Positions 46,849 through 59,446 of a stretch of DNA of 64,000 nt are shown piece after piece. A program made the translations under genes and the position numbers. How positions within the stretch are numbered: position 1 is the first letter of the stretch; each line of letters begins with the position of its first letter. Location: contig JAPTOF010000020.1 in the NCBI GenBank assembly GCA_028554755.1, positions 3,539,001 to 3,603,000 of the forward strand, read 5' to 3'. This DNA comes from Cordia subcordata. Lineage: Eukaryota > Streptophyta > Magnoliopsida > Boraginales > Cordiaceae. The notes under the pieces were generated by a model. The model did no database searches. It was not told where the DNA came from and saw only the letters and a list, made by a program, of their open reading frames with translations.

Positions 46849-47851
46849 AAATTAAGGACTCAACTGGCTTTTTCTATTTTTTAAAAAATATAATTGTTGT
46901 TTTTTAAAAAAATTAAAATAACTTCAATCTAAATACTTATTATAAAAATATGTTCTTTTGTTTTAAAAAGTTAAACTTAGGTATAATCTAATAATAAAAG
47001 GGATTTTTTTTTTGTTTTTGTGGAGCAATAATAAAAGAGATGGTGGCTAAATTAGTTTCATTTTTCTTATTGATAAGGACCCGCGGACAAAAAATGGTAG
47101 ACAGGTTTGGTATTGGCTAAGACTAGGACACTTAAGTTTTTTTTGGGTTGAAAGGAGTTGGATTAAATGCCAAAAAGAGTATAAGCAAATTAGCCCGTGC
47201 CTCTTGGTTCCAATCAAGAGGTAGGAGCGAAATATTGACACTTTAATCAAGAGATAGGGAAATCATTCTTGTAGGCTTTAATTACTTAATTCATTAATTT
47301 ATTGTCTTCTCAACAAGCAATAGAAAAGCAAATATTGAGGATAACTAAACAAATATAATGAATATCAGAGACAATGTTCAAAAGTGTAAAATGAGTAAAC
47401 TTTAAGTTTTTAACCGCAACAGTATTTATAAATTGTTAGTGTAGTAAAGCTTGAATTCAATTGGAAATCTACGTTAATTTAACTTTGTGCAACTTGTTGG
47501 TCGTTGTGCCCCTCCCCAACCAATTCGGGATTACCGTGTGGAGAATTAGGGGCTCGACGAGGTTGGTTGCTTTCCTTGAGTCCAGTATTTAAATGTTGGG
47601 ATTGAATCAATGATAGCGGTTGTATTACTTAGACTTCTTCTTTTTTTTTTTCCTTTAATAATGACAAAAATGTCGCTGTAAGGAGAACTATTTTAGATTC
47701 ATCCACGCAACTTAACTTTCGTGAGGCAACATTTGCATTCTGTTATATAATTTGGCAAGATATTTTCATCTTATATTGGACAAGGTAAAAGGACAAATGC
47801 ATGCTCTCATTTTCGATGAGCTTGACGAAGTGGACCTTTCTGCGACCAAAT
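46849..47851. other. Spacer
   Basis: No gene was recognised. The sequence at about 47490-47590 is less A/T-rich but shows no open coding segment. Confidence 0.4.
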
Positions 47852-48090
47852 AAGTTAGAGCTCGTTTGAATTGGCTCTTTTTAAAAACGTTTTTTTTTAA
47901 TAGATTTTGAAAAATAATTTTTTTAAAAGTTGAAAATTCTAGTTTTTAAAAAAAAGTTAGATTTGAGTTTTTTTTTTTTCATAATTTTAACTTTTATGAA
48001 AGTCATATTAAATAATTATTATAAATTTAATGTAATTTTTTAAAAAAAATATTTTTCTTAAAAAAAAAACCAATCCAGACATGTCCTTAA
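47852..48090. repeat. AT-rich MITE-like element (family A)
   Basis: The left end GAGCTCGTTTGAATTGGCTC and right end AAACCAATCCAGACATGTCC pair well: GTTTGAATTGG against the reverse of CCAATCCAGAC. The T-run/A-run interior is like that at 3304-3567. Confidence 0.5.
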
Positions 48091-49122
48091 ACTGAATGTG
48101 ACATTTGGGAATTGAGAATATTAGTCACTAAGGAATTAATCGTACATCTTCTTTTTTTATTAAATTTAAACAAAAATAATAATATTTATGGATGTTGGTG
48201 GCCTTTGATTTTCCAAATTTGTACTTCGATGGTCCTTTTATTTATGTGGTAAACAAAGTCGTGCCGGTTGGGCACGCCTATTATGCCCAGATTCTTCTTG
48301 TTCGGCTCGTTGCCCCAGTTTCCAGTTTGCCATCCGCAGACACAAACCACCAAACACCATAAAACCACCCTCCCCCTACCCCGGTAGCAGATTTAATTTT
48401 CTCTTAATATCATAAATGATTTAATATCAAATATATTAGATTTTTATAATTTATTTAAAGTGCGTTGAATTTATTGTATTTTAAAATTTCATCATATTCT
48501 TATCATAATCCTCCTGAAAAGAGAGTCATGTATATAATGTTTTAAACATAAGAAGGAAATGTTAAGAAAGTTTTAAAAAGTAAAAAGGAATCATAGGGGA
48601 GCTTTGATGATATTAGGAGGGTTTGGCTCACTTTAAGTAAACTATAGGGAGTTTAATATATTTATCTAAAAAAATAATGATAAAGTGGCCATTTAATTAT
48701 TTTGAAGTAATCTAGACAATTGAATATTAAAGAATTAAATAATTATAATATCGATTATACTAATTTTTTATGTTATTATAATATTATGAAAATATTCAAT
48801 TTCTACGATGAGACTATTTTTTTATTTAATTTCAATACTTCTATGAGTACTTAGTATTATTTGGTTCGCCTTTTAAGGTTGCCACCTAAAAGGTTTAGAA
48901 AGAATATGATAGTGTTAGTAGGTGTTATGGCGTCTAGGGTTTAGCTAAACCTTAAACCCAAATAAGCACCATGGAACACCCTCTGTATCTATCTTTGGGG
49001 TGAAAGAGTTAAGTAGAAGAACATATTTTTATTTAGTTAAGGAAAATTCAGGCCAAAGACACCCAATTACAAGATACGTGTTATCTGAAGTTCACATGTA
49101 TACTTATGATGGGATATTTCCA

Positions 49123-49672
49123 TAGGCAAAGCCACATGGACTCCCCTAACTTTTTTTTTTTAATACCATTATTTTTTGTTAATTTTTTGATTATGAGAGA
49201 TTAATTAAAATGAGGTGCATCACCTCATCATATGAGTTCATATTCTCATGGGTGTGATAAAGGTAGCATCAATACTTTTATTTTACTTTTTAACCAAAAA
49301 CATAAGTTTAAAAAAAAAAGAAATACGTAAAAAAGTAAAAAATAAAAATATAGATACAAACGATGAGATATTGAAAGGAAAAATAAAAGAAAAAATAATT
49401 GCTTGGTCACTTATCTAAAGAATTATTTTTGAGTTGAATATTTTATGTTTTCAAAAACCTATAGTCAAGTTAGGACAATTATAAAATATAGTTTTATAAA
49501 AAATAATGATACATATTTATTTATATTTATTATGTATATTAAGATACCATTATTGCATTACATATTTTTATAATTGATTTTTGATTTATATTAAAAAAAT
49601 TTATATGTATATATATATATATATATATATTAATTTGCACCCACTAAGCCTTGGGTCCTGGCTCTGTCATTG
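49123..49672. mobile_element. Possible TIR transposon remnant
   Basis: The left part GGCAAAGCCACATGGACTCC and the right part GGGTCCTGGCTCTGTCATTG form imperfect inverted ends. These resemble a common plant repeat type ending in GGCGGAGCCAGGA. The interior is A/T-rich with an (AT)n run (about 49603-49630) and no coding potential. The boundaries are approximate. Confidence 0.35.
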
Positions 49673-50048
49673 ATGTCTATCACGCATGTATAGGCCACAA
49701 TACAAGGTAATGTGAAATTTTATTTATTTATTGTCAAAATTCAAAAAATGATTTCATCAAAGAAATAATCATCCAACTCTAGTGGGATAGTACAACTAGG
49801 ATCATCTCATATCAAGTGTTATCTTATATTGATATGAGTATCATATCATTTCAACTAATGAAATTAGATACTCTTTCTTTCTCCCAATGCTCACCTTATT
49901 TGGGGTTTGAATTTTATAAATAACTAAGATGATATGATTTGCACATGAATTGTTAAAATTTTCTTCTCATATTAATATGAGAAAATTAATAATATGAGAG
50001 GATCCTGATCTGTCAATCCTGTCCGCAAAATCTAAAATGCCTTAAATA

Positions 50049-50164
50049 AGAGCCTGTTTGGCTCTGCTTATTTGGTTACTTATAAACACTAAAAAACACT
50101 TCATCACATATTGTTCACTATTTACAACTGATAAGCCCCAAATAAACTTAGCCAAACAGGCTCT
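50049..50164. repeat. MITE-like element (family B), well preserved
   Basis: A 116-bp sequence whose first 15 bases AGAGCCTGTTTGGCT are exactly the reverse complement of its last 15. The pairing continues through TTATTTGG with a few mismatches. It is the best preserved copy of this type in the window. Noncoding. Confidence 0.75.
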
Positions 50165-50840
50165 GAGTCTAGTCTTGGATAAGCAACGAATCTTCCCCTA
50201 ACATGGCTATGCTCTAAAGGCCGACTTTGGGGCCCATAAAATTAAATGATCTTGCGCTTTTGGGTTATAGAAATTCGGCTTTCTATGTTTTCAATGCCTC
50301 CAGAAGTTTGCATCAACAATATCCTGATAAAAAGAAATTAAAATATCTCTTATTTTATAAATGTTACATAATGACAATTTTCTTAGCTTTGAGGCAATTG
50401 TATATATTAGAATGTTGAACAAGTAAACATAATGATAATCCTTTTATCTTTGAATTTGTTGATATATAGATACCGGTTATATAGATCTTAATTATAGCAA
50501 TTTTAATAAATTAGATAACCTCAGGATGGCTTAGAAGAAGACTTCTTGGCGAAAACTATCAAATTGAGTCAACGGTTAGAGTAATTGGTTTGTAAGCAAT
50601 ATAATTTTCATTTAAAAGAAAAAAAATATTAAAATCTCCTTAATATATAGATCAAATTGACTTACGCAAAAATTTAAGAACTAAAAAGAATTTTTTCATA
50701 ACAAGGACCATGTGTATAATTGACCTATTAATAGAATTTTAAAATATGCTTTTAGCCAAGGCAATTATTTGAAATTCCAAATAAATATCTAAAATTATCT
50801 TCAACCACTTATCTAACTAGAGCCAACGCCTTCTCCCGCC
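50165..50840. other. Upstream region of ISE2
   Basis: A/T-rich. It contains the probable promoter and 5' UTR of ISE2. No other gene was seen. Confidence 0.4.
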
Positions 50841-53800
50841 ATGACTACTCTCTCTACCTTCTCTTGCGCTCTCTCACTCCTTCACAAAACCTCTCCACTT
50901 CTCCTCTTCCAGAAACCTTCCCAACCTTTCTCCTTCTTCTCCTTTAGATCCATACACACTTCGAGAACTTTCTACAAGGTTCCAGGCTCGACTTTCCCTA
51001 CCGAATTTCAAATATCCGACGATGACGACGATGACGACGATGCGGAGGCAGCTGAAGAATACGACACCGTCTGGATCGATGTTTCCGAGAGCGAAGAGAT
51101 TCAAGAAGAGTTGGATAGTGCGCTTGAGGATGATGGTTTGCTAGCCGATAATACATCGAGGTATGAAGAGTTCAAGTGGCAAAGAGTGGCGAGGCTTTTG
51201 AAAGAAGTGAGGGAGTTTGGGGAAGAGATTCTTGACATCGATGAGCTCGCTTCGATTTATAGCTTTCGTATTGATAAATTTCAGGTTAGCTTTTGAAAAA
51301 TTTTCAGCGACTTTCTTTCTTTCTTTCTTTCTTTTTTTTTTTTGTTGATTTTGTCTAATTTGATCATCTTCAATTGAAAAGGCTTATAGTCTTCTAGGTA
51401 CAGAGTTTGTAGCATAAAGTACAATGCATTGGACATATTCCTGCTTTTTTGCTAGATAAATGCTGAATGTTAGCTACGGTGTAAGAATTATGCATAATTT
51501 TACTTTCAAGGACTATATGTCAATACGATATATATGTACATGTTTGTACGTTTGTGTTCGTGTATGAGTCTCATGTACGTATACATATATACAAACGTAC
51601 TTATAGACGAACGTGTGAGCGAGCAGGCACGTGTGTATTTGAGGCTTCAGGATGAAGTAAGAGAGTTCGCAAGATTATTGATTCGGATGAGCTGGCTTCT
51701 GTTCACAGCTTGAATTTGAGAATTGTAATGCAACCAAATTAATTTTCCCTCAATTATGATCTTCATATTGGAAAGTTATAGGCTTGAAGTAGTTGACCTT
51801 ATACACGAAGCAAAGGTAACTGTTGATGCATGATGTACAACATATTGAAGCCGTTGCTACTTTTTCAGATTAGCTGCTGACTCCTAGCTGTAATTGCATT
51901 ATGTTATAACATATCGCTGTAACTAGTTGCAATTGGAGACAAACCAAAATATAAAAAGTTATTGGTGGTTCATTTTTTCTTTGAAATATGTTTGTTTTTA
52001 TATATACATCACACACACATACATATAGTATTGTTTGAGGTGTATAATTACCGGATTGATCTGCTTTTTTATTTTTTCTTTATGTAACTTGTATTTAGCG
52101 GTTGGCAATTCAAGCATTTCTTAGAGGTTCCTCAGTTGTGGTGTCTGCACCAACAAGTAGTGGCAAAACTTTAATTGCTGAAGCTGCCGCTGTTGCTACA
52201 GTGGCTAGAGGAAGAAAACTCTTTTATACAACTCCTCTAAAGGCTTTATCCAATCAGAAATTTCGTGAATTTCGGTAATGATTATTACACAATGAAGTTC
52301 TGATTTTAGTAAAGGCTCTATCCACTGATATTAGTATCTTGTGTGTAGAAGTTTCAATTTGTTGATGGTTTATTCTATGCAGTGAGACATTTGGTGATAG
52401 CAATGTTGGACTTGTTACTGGTGATTCTGCGATAAATAAGGAAGCTCAGATTATAATTATGACTACTGAGATTTTGCGTAACATGCTGTACCAAAGGTAT
52501 ATTTTGTAACTTGTAGAAGTGTGTTTTGTTTGATAACTACAGGCAAAGTTCCATAGGCAAAAGTTTATCATACTGGAATTGCAAATACTCCTTGTCCTGT
52601 AGTTAAAATTATCTGTCAGCCCACAACTAAATTTATAAGCTAGGAAGAAACATTTTTTCCCTTGGAAATGATACCGGATTACCACAATCCTTGAAATTGG
52701 AAGCTAGAATCTCCGCAGCACATCACCTTGATGAAAAATTTTCTATTAGCATTTTGTCTCCTTAAAGCAATTACTATTGGAGCTTACTATTCTTACTTCA
52801 AAGCATAAATATAATCTTCTAAAACACTATTATATACTACACGATGCAGTGTTGGGATGGTTTCATCGGATAATGGCCTTAAGCTTGTTGACGCAATTGT
52901 TCTGGATGAAGTACATTATTTAAGTGACATATCACGGGGCACAGTTTGGGAAGAGATTGTGCGCACTGCCTCACCATGGAAAATTTTCATTCTTGCTCCT
53001 TTCCCACTTATATAGCTTATACTGATCATGATGAATCTTTTAGGTAATTTATTGTCCAAAAGAAGTTCAGCTCATATGTCTCTCGGCGACTGTTGCTAAT
53101 CCAGATGAGTTGGCTGGTTGGATTGGCCAAGTACTGCTGCGATCCTTCAATCCTCACGCTGAAAACCATAACCTTCCAGTTTCTTAGAAAAATTTGAATT
53201 CTCAAAGTTTTTGTCTGATCATTTCTTCTTAATCTTTCTAATTTCAGCTTTTATATAAAGTAATGCACTTTTAATGTTCCTTGTTTTATTATCCTATGAC
53301 TAAACTCACAGAGCAACCACTGTCATTCTATCTTGTCTCAAAAATTTTCTTTTCTTAACTGATATCTGATCACATCTGGCTGACAGGAATAAATTGTTAA
53401 AAGAAATTTGTTTCCCTGCTTCTCTTTCGTCATTTTCATTTTTAACACAATGAGTTATCATTGGCTTTTACTTTTTGGGTATTGGAGGAATATTCTGAGT
53501 GTTGAACAAACCATTGAAGGTTAAATAAAAGACTTATTCTGTTTGCTTCTGGTTCATGGTTTTTAAGATTCATGGTAAAACTGAGTTGGTGACATCATCC
53601 AAGCGACCTGTGCCTTTGACTTGGCATTTCTCTACAAAGATAGCTCTGTTACCACTTCTCGATGAGAAAGGCACAAGCATGAACCGGTAATCTTTACCAT
53701 TATATAGATACATTTTACATTGATCCGCAAGTGTTCCCATTATGCATATGGAATCCTCATCAATATGTTCTCTATGCTTTCTCTGAATGTCCGGAACAAT

Positions 53801-56800
53801 CAATTGCTATCTTGGTGTCTCTGGTTTGTTCTTTCTGAAGATAAGCATATTAACCTAGCAAGCAATAAAAACAAATTAGAGCCTACTGCGAGTTCTAACG
53901 AGATTATAGTATGTCAAAATCTAAGCCGACAGATGTCCGGTGTTATCATCTATTTTGACTGCTAAAAGATACATAAATGAGATATTGCCAATGTGACATA
54001 ATTACATGTTTTCTCATTTCATGAACAAGTATTAAAAGATTTTCCTTTTTTCTTTCTGAAGATAAGCATATTAACCTAGCAAGCAATAAAAACAAATTAG
54101 AGCCTACTGCGAGTTCTAACGAGATTATAGTATGTCAAAATCTAAGCTGACAGATGTTCGGTGTTATCATCTATTTGGACTGCTAAAAGATACATAAATG
54201 AGATATTGCCAATGTGACATAATTACATGTCTTCTCATTTCATGAACAAGTATTAAGAGATTTTCCTTTTTCTCTCTGTAGGAAAATCTATTAATACTTG
54301 TTCATGAAATGAGAAAACATGTAATTATGTCACATTGGCAATATCTCATTTATGTATCTTTAGCAGTCAAAATAGATGATAACACCGAACATCTGTCCCT
54401 TCCATTTTGCTACCATAACAGAAGCACACATCTGAGACATGGATTCCATTGTTATGCCACTGTATTGGTGATCTTAAATTACTCTTTTCACTAATTCATC
54501 AACTTTCACCATTTTATATTATCAAGTCAATGTACAATTAGTTCTAAATGGTTAGACACAAAGGAAGATTTTGTGCTTGATGGCTTCAAAAGGCTTTGTT
54601 GTTTACTAATGACACTTGAGAGACTTGAACTTCTTATCTTTTCAAAATTTTCTTTTCTGCAAGTGTTATCGACATAGCATTTGGTAGTCCTAACAGCTAT
54701 AAATATCTTTCTGAATGGAGCAGAAGGCTTTCACTCAGCTACCTGCAGCTTGATTCATCAGGAACTCATTCATATAAAAATGAAGGATCACGGCGAAGGA
54801 ATTCAAGAAGATACGAAAAAGATGAAACTTCACTTACAAAAAATGAATTAAATACTATCCGACGTTCACAAGTATATTCCAACTCTTTGATCAATTCTTG
54901 GCAGTAATCTTGTAATCTTTGAGATGATTTTCCTCCTAGTCTTAACTCTTATAGAGATTTACAGGAATCTAATTGCCTGAGACTGTGTCTGACTTTTCAT
55001 TCTTGTTCTTGTATTGCAGGTCCCTCAAGTTATAGACACATTATGGCAGCTTAAGGCTGGGAATATGCTTCCAGCAGTTTGGTTTATATTTAGCAGGAAA
55101 GGATGTGATGCAGCTGTTCAGTATCTTGAAGAATGCAAGCTACTTGATGACTGTGAGAAGAGTGAGGTTGAACTGGCTTTGAAGAGGTTACGTATTCAAT
55201 ATCCTGATGCTGTCAGGGAATCTTCTGTGAAAGGTCTTCTTCGAGGGGTTGCAGCTCATCATGCTGGCTGTCTTCCTCTTTGGAAATCATTCATAGAAGA
55301 GCTGTTTCAACGAGGCCTTATCAAGGTCATTTTTGCTACAGAAACGCTTGCTGCCGGAATCAATATGCCTGCAAGGACAGCAGTTATTTCATCTCTGTAC
55401 AAGAGGACTGAAAGTGGACGGGTCCAGATAAGCTCAAATGAATTGCTTCAAATGGCTGGCCGTGCTGGTCGTAGAGGCATTGATGATAAGGGTCATGTAG
55501 TGCTTATTCAGACTCCATATGAAGGGCCAGAAGAGTGCTGCAAACTTCTCTTTTCTGGACTTGAACCTCTTGTGTCACAATTTACAGCTTCTTATGGAAT
55601 GGTGCTGAATCTTCTTGGAGTAAGTTCTTCAACCTATCACCTCCAGCAATATCATTTTTGCTAAGAATCATGGAGTTCTATCTTAAAATCAATTGGTGCT
55701 AAGTGGAGTATCCCAAGATCTCACATGGTGGATTTGGAGATCCTCTTTATGTGGAAGGAATATATAAACACCCTTTCTCATGTATGACCTGGCGAGAGCC
55801 AAGAGCTACCATTGAGGGGAACAAATTAGCAAGAACAAGAAACAGTCGGACAGATGGGTGATAAGTCACATGTGGGGTGGAACCAAGGGTCCAACTAATA
55901 AGTGAACAGTTTATCTAAAAGTTTAACCTATTAGAGAGGGGTTTGTTATATTTATTGTGGTTCGTATGCCTCTCATGTGCACGAGTGATTTAGAGCACTG
56001 CCCATGCACACCTTTAATGTTTTTGAATAGGTGGTGGTAAGTTTGGACCCATGAGCTGGGCCTAATACTATAATAAGAGACCACCTAATCTAAAAGTTAA
56101 GCTACTAGAGGGATTATATTTATTTATTATTTTTAAGGATCTTGATGCAGTGGACTTCATCTCCGAGTTTTCAAAACTCTGCAGGGTACAAAGATTACAC
56201 GTAAATCAAATGAATTAGATGATCTGAAACTGTCACGAGCAGGACGAACTTTAGAAGAAGCAAAGAAGTTGGTGGAGCAGAGTTTTGGAAATTACGTTAG
56301 TAGCAACGTCATGCTTGCAGCAAAAGAGGAGCTTGACAAAGTACAGAACGAGATAGAGCTGCTGACTTCAGAAATTAGTGAAAAAGCTATTGATAGGAAG
56401 AGCCGGAAGCTGTTATCTGAGTCAACGTACAAAGAGATAGCCGGTCTTCAGGAAGAATTACGGGTATCTCCTTGCTCAACCTTCTCCTAAACTCTAAAAG
56501 CTCACCCAGTCATCTTGTTGCATTGTGAAGTCCAAAAGTAAGTCTTAGCAGAGGAGTTACATTATTATCCAAGTGTAAAAGATCTTGATCTTTGTTCCAG
56601 TCTTCAAATTATATCGTCGGGAATTGATACATTCCCACCCCACTCTTTTTGTTGGTTTGTCGAAGCTCTTCTATCTTGGTGGATGCGTGTTTATAGTTTC
56701 TTCTTTGTTATCTTGTGTTTCCGTTGTTGATTCGACTGCTCAATCTTCGTCTGACTTTTTGCCGCCTTTGTTTTGTCTAGGTATATGTATATGCATACAG

Positions 56801-58423
56801 TTCTCATGGATGTCTATGTAAATTCATTCATTGAATCTTTTGATATCGGTTATAGCCTTGTCTTCTCAGGCAGAAAAACGCTTACGGACCGAACTGCGAA
56901 GACGAATGGAAATGGAAAGAATGTGGTCTTTGAAACCTCAGTTGAAGGAGTTGGAAGTTGGACATTTACCTTTCATGTCTTTGCAGTATTCTGATACTGA
57001 GGGAGTTCAGCACCAACTCCCTGCTGTTTATCTGGGGGAGGTTGATTTTCTGAATGCCTCAAAGCTCAAAAATATGGTTAGTGGTCTTTTGGTCCTCCTT
57101 TGATTTTTGAACTGGTTTTAGAGACTGAACACCTCTTGTTGTATAGGGGATAAGTTTTCTCTTTCTTCTTCTTTACATTCTTTTTATTTGTATATTTGCT
57201 TGCTTGTCTATGCTTGAATTTTCTGACCTCCAAGAGGGCATTTGGCTACACTTAGTTTTTGGTCAAAACAGCTTACAAGCTTTGTCTGTTTAGCAATTAA
57301 ACTTACTGCAGGCATTTGTTAAAACATTACGGGATACCATATATAATAAGCTCATACTAGTACTTATTTCAGAACTAACTTTGCCCCACTTGTTCATTTG
57401 GGAGCTTAGAAATTCTCGGAGTTTAAGCTAGTCTGGACATCAAATTTATGTGATTGTCCTTACGTATTTCTTATTAAATATTCTTTTCGAGTTATTAATT
57501 TTAGAGCTTATAAGCTTTTGGAAATCTATAACCTCTCTTTAAGCAAAACAAACAACTCCTCAGAATGCTTTAACGGTTCCTACATAATCTTTTTCTCTTC
57601 AGAAACCCTTATATAACTTAGTTTGATATGTCCTACATCTACTCTCATACGTTTGATATGTCCTACATCTACTTTGCCATACACAATTTTCTGATGATTA
57701 AATTGTTGCTTGTGTTGCTCTTAGTCTCTGATTATTTTCATCTGAATTGTTCCTGTTTATTATGTTCAGCGCTAGATATATATAGTTTCCATGAAAGCAT
57801 ATATCTGTAGTTTATCACACTATTGTTTTCATTATCCGTCGTTTTAGGAACAAGAGGTTATCATTTGAGTATGAAGTCTAATATATGGGAACCTCCTTCT
57901 TTGAAGTTAAATGAGTAGTTCTAGTCCTCCCGAATCTTGATGTGGATTCCATGTTGATTGTGTACAAACTGTGGCTTATTAGAATTGCGCTTTGGTTAAA
58001 CTTTATTTTCTCCACCTCCATACAAGAGCAAGGTTTAAATGCTCTTTCTCCTTACAGGTTCAGTATTCTGATTCTTTTGCGCTAAATATAGAAGAAGAAA
58101 CAGATTCTCTTGGTGAAACAAAAAGTGAACATTGTGTAAGGCCGTCTTATCATGTGGCTCTGGGTTCAGATAACTCTTGGTACCTTTTCACTGAGAAGTG
58201 GATAAGAACAGTTTATAAACCTGGTTTTCCCAATGTTGCCTTGGCTCAAGGTGATGCTTTGCCTCGTGAAATTATGACAATGCTTCTTGATAAAGGAGAC
58301 ATGCAGTGGCAGAAGCTTAGACAATCTGAACTTGGAGGTATCTGGTACATGGAAGGATCTCTGGAGACATGGTCTTGGAGTGTAAATGTGCCTGTCTTGA
58401 GTAGTCTATCTGAAGAAGATGAG
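50841..58423 (+). CDS. ISE2: Chloroplast DExH-box RNA helicase ISE2/DExH15 (3' part missing)
   Basis: A plastid Ski2-like RNA helicase needed for chloroplast RNA processing; loss raises plasmodesmatal traffic. Eleven exons: 50841-51284, 52099-52274, 52383-52496, 52850-52958, 53044-53130, 53568-53686, 54724-54871, 55020-55619, 56185-56463, 56870-57076, 58058-58423. All keep frame, giving 883 aa. The N-terminus is a Ser/Phe-rich transit peptide followed by an Asp-rich acidic stretch. Helicase motifs: SAPTSSGKT (motif I, about 164-172), TTPLKALSNQKF (Ia), LDEVHYL (DEVH, motif II), LSATVANPDELAGW (III), FIFSRKGCD (IV), FATETLAAGINMPART (V) and QMAGRAGRRGID (VI). After these comes a charged coiled-coil-like segment (AAKEELDKVQNEIELL). 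The frame stops at a donor site (EEDE|GTAATG). The expected ~290-residue C-terminus is not found in 58424-59066, so the remaining exons should lie beyond the Copia element. Introns 6 and 8 contain a long hairpin and a TRIM. Confidence 0.93.
51311..51332. repeat. (CTTT)n microsatellite in ISE2 intron 1
   Basis: About five CTTT units followed by a T run, just inside the intron. Confidence 0.8.
53830..54277. repeat. 221-bp tandem duplication in ISE2 intron 6
   Basis: The segment beginning TCTTTCTGAAGATAAGCAT at 53830 is repeated from 54051 with only a few substitutions, an offset of 221 bp. Both copies end near AACAAGTATTAA.AGATTTTCC. Confidence 0.92.
54149..54397. repeat. Long near-perfect hairpin in ISE2 intron 6
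   Basis: The second half of the 221-bp unit (54149-54266) is followed, after a ~14-nt spacer (54267-54280), by its reverse complement (54281-54397). Arms are ~117-118 bp with only a handful of mismatches. As RNA transcribed with the gene it would fold into a long stem with a tiny loop. The upstream 53930-54046 copy could pair with the same inverted arm. Confidence 0.92.
55906..56135 (-). mobile_element. Decayed TRIM in ISE2 intron 8
   Basis: On the minus strand, an LTR-like segment (56071-56135) contains TTAACTTTTAGATTAGGTGG and is followed by TAGTATTAGGCC, a transition-decayed primer-binding site. The internal part ends CACATGAGAGGC. A second LTR-like segment (about 55906-55965) carries TTAAACTTTTAGATAAAC. 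The order and wording match the TRIMs at 1185-1482 and 59260-59446. It opposes the gene's direction. Sequence leftwards to about 55690 may belong to it as well. Confidence 0.5.
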
Positions 58424-59066
58424 GTAATGATGTGATAAATCAGTTTCAAAATTGTTTATAGTATATATGCATCATTATGAAGGAACCTTCTAGTGTGCAT
58501 TGATGCATTGGCACCCCAACAAATTTTGTTATCCAACAATGAGAACTTGTTGTAAAACCTGCTGCTGAGACCAAACAATCTATGCGCTCTAATTGTTGTA
58601 ACCAATTTAGGGGTCAACTAACAGATGATGATTTGTGCTGAGGATGTGCATAACCACGTTACAGCAACATTGCTCTTATTTTATTTGTTTCCTTACAGAG
58701 ATAATTTCATGCAACGCAATCATATAATATCAACCTGTCTGGAAACTTACTAGAAAGTCTCCAGCAAACATCCTTCTTAGATTGGCAATTGGCTTAAACC
58801 TTGCTTTTTTGGTTTTGGCTCATTCTTTTCAGATAATTGCATCTGATATCTTTTGTTACTGTTGATGAAATTACGATTTTTGCAACTGTCATCTTTTAGA
58901 AGCCAAACACTGGGTTAGCAGCAATAATTGAGAACATACATGTAGCTGAGTTGTAATTTGAACCGAGAAGGTTCTCTATCTGTACACCAAGTACTGGACA
59001 CTTTAATGTGAACCAGCTCTTTTGCTGTAAAATTATGAACAGAATTTATGGTTGTCCTGTCCTTTT
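58424..59066. other. ISE2 intron sequence before Copia element 2
   Basis: Begins with the donor GTAATG of the last exon seen. It was searched by eye for the next ISE2 exon and none was found. There is no other gene. Confidence 0.6.
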
Positions 59067-59259
59067 TGTTAGTAATAGAAATATGGTAATAGAATTATGG
59101 TGATAGAGTTATGGCAACAGAGTTATAATAATAGAGTTATGGTAATTCTGCATTATGGTAAGCGGAGAAATAGGAAACTTTATATGTTATAAATAGGGCC
59201 AAATACACAATATGTATTAAGTCATTCTCTTCAATTCTAATGTCTTATTTCTTTCAACA
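59067..59259 (+). repeat. 5' LTR of Copia element 2
   Basis: 193 bp, TGTTAGTAATAG to TTTCAACA. It is longer than the LTRs of element 1 because the U3 has four ~14-bp units of type TGGTAATAGAATTA (59084-59139). Confidence 0.92.
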
Positions 59260-59446
59260 TGGTATCAGAGCCTGGAAGCTAAACGGCGTAGGTTCGATCC
59301 TTACCACCACCAATTTAATTAAATTGTCTATATGCAAGCTCTAAACAAATTGCGTTGCATGTGAGGGGGAGTGTTAACACAATAAATAAATAAACCAATA
59401 TCCTCTCTACAAGTTTAAGCTTTTAGATGAGGTGGTCACTCTAATA
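59260..59446 (+). mobile_element. TRIM unit (PBS-internal-PPT-LTR) inserted in the Copia 2 leader
   Basis: In order: TGGTATCAGAGC (59260-59271), a ~90-bp internal part with GGTTCGATCC and AATTAAATTGTCTATATGC, a polypurine tract GTGAGGGGGAG (59361-59371), and a 75-bp LTR beginning TGTTAACACAATAAATAAAT and ending CACTCTAATA (59372-59446). A second TGGTATCAGAGC (59447-59458) then starts the normal Copia leader. Element 1 passes directly from its primer-binding site to the same leader, so 59260-59446 is extra sequence. It matches the TRIMs at 1185-1482 and 55906-56135. Confidence 0.8.

Noticed and set aside
51530..51610. Imperfect inverted repeat in ISE2 intron 1
   Set aside because: It is built of TG/CA/TA-rich low-complexity sequence and the pairing is poor.
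57233..57440. Possible family B MITE in ISE2 intron 10
   Set aside because: The left end GAGGGCATTTGGCTACACTT fits, but no matching right end could be located.
59291..59300. GGTTCGATCC resembling a tRNA/SINE B box
   Set aside because: There is no A box or cloverleaf at a suitable distance. The sequence is part of the TRIM internal region just after the primer-binding site.
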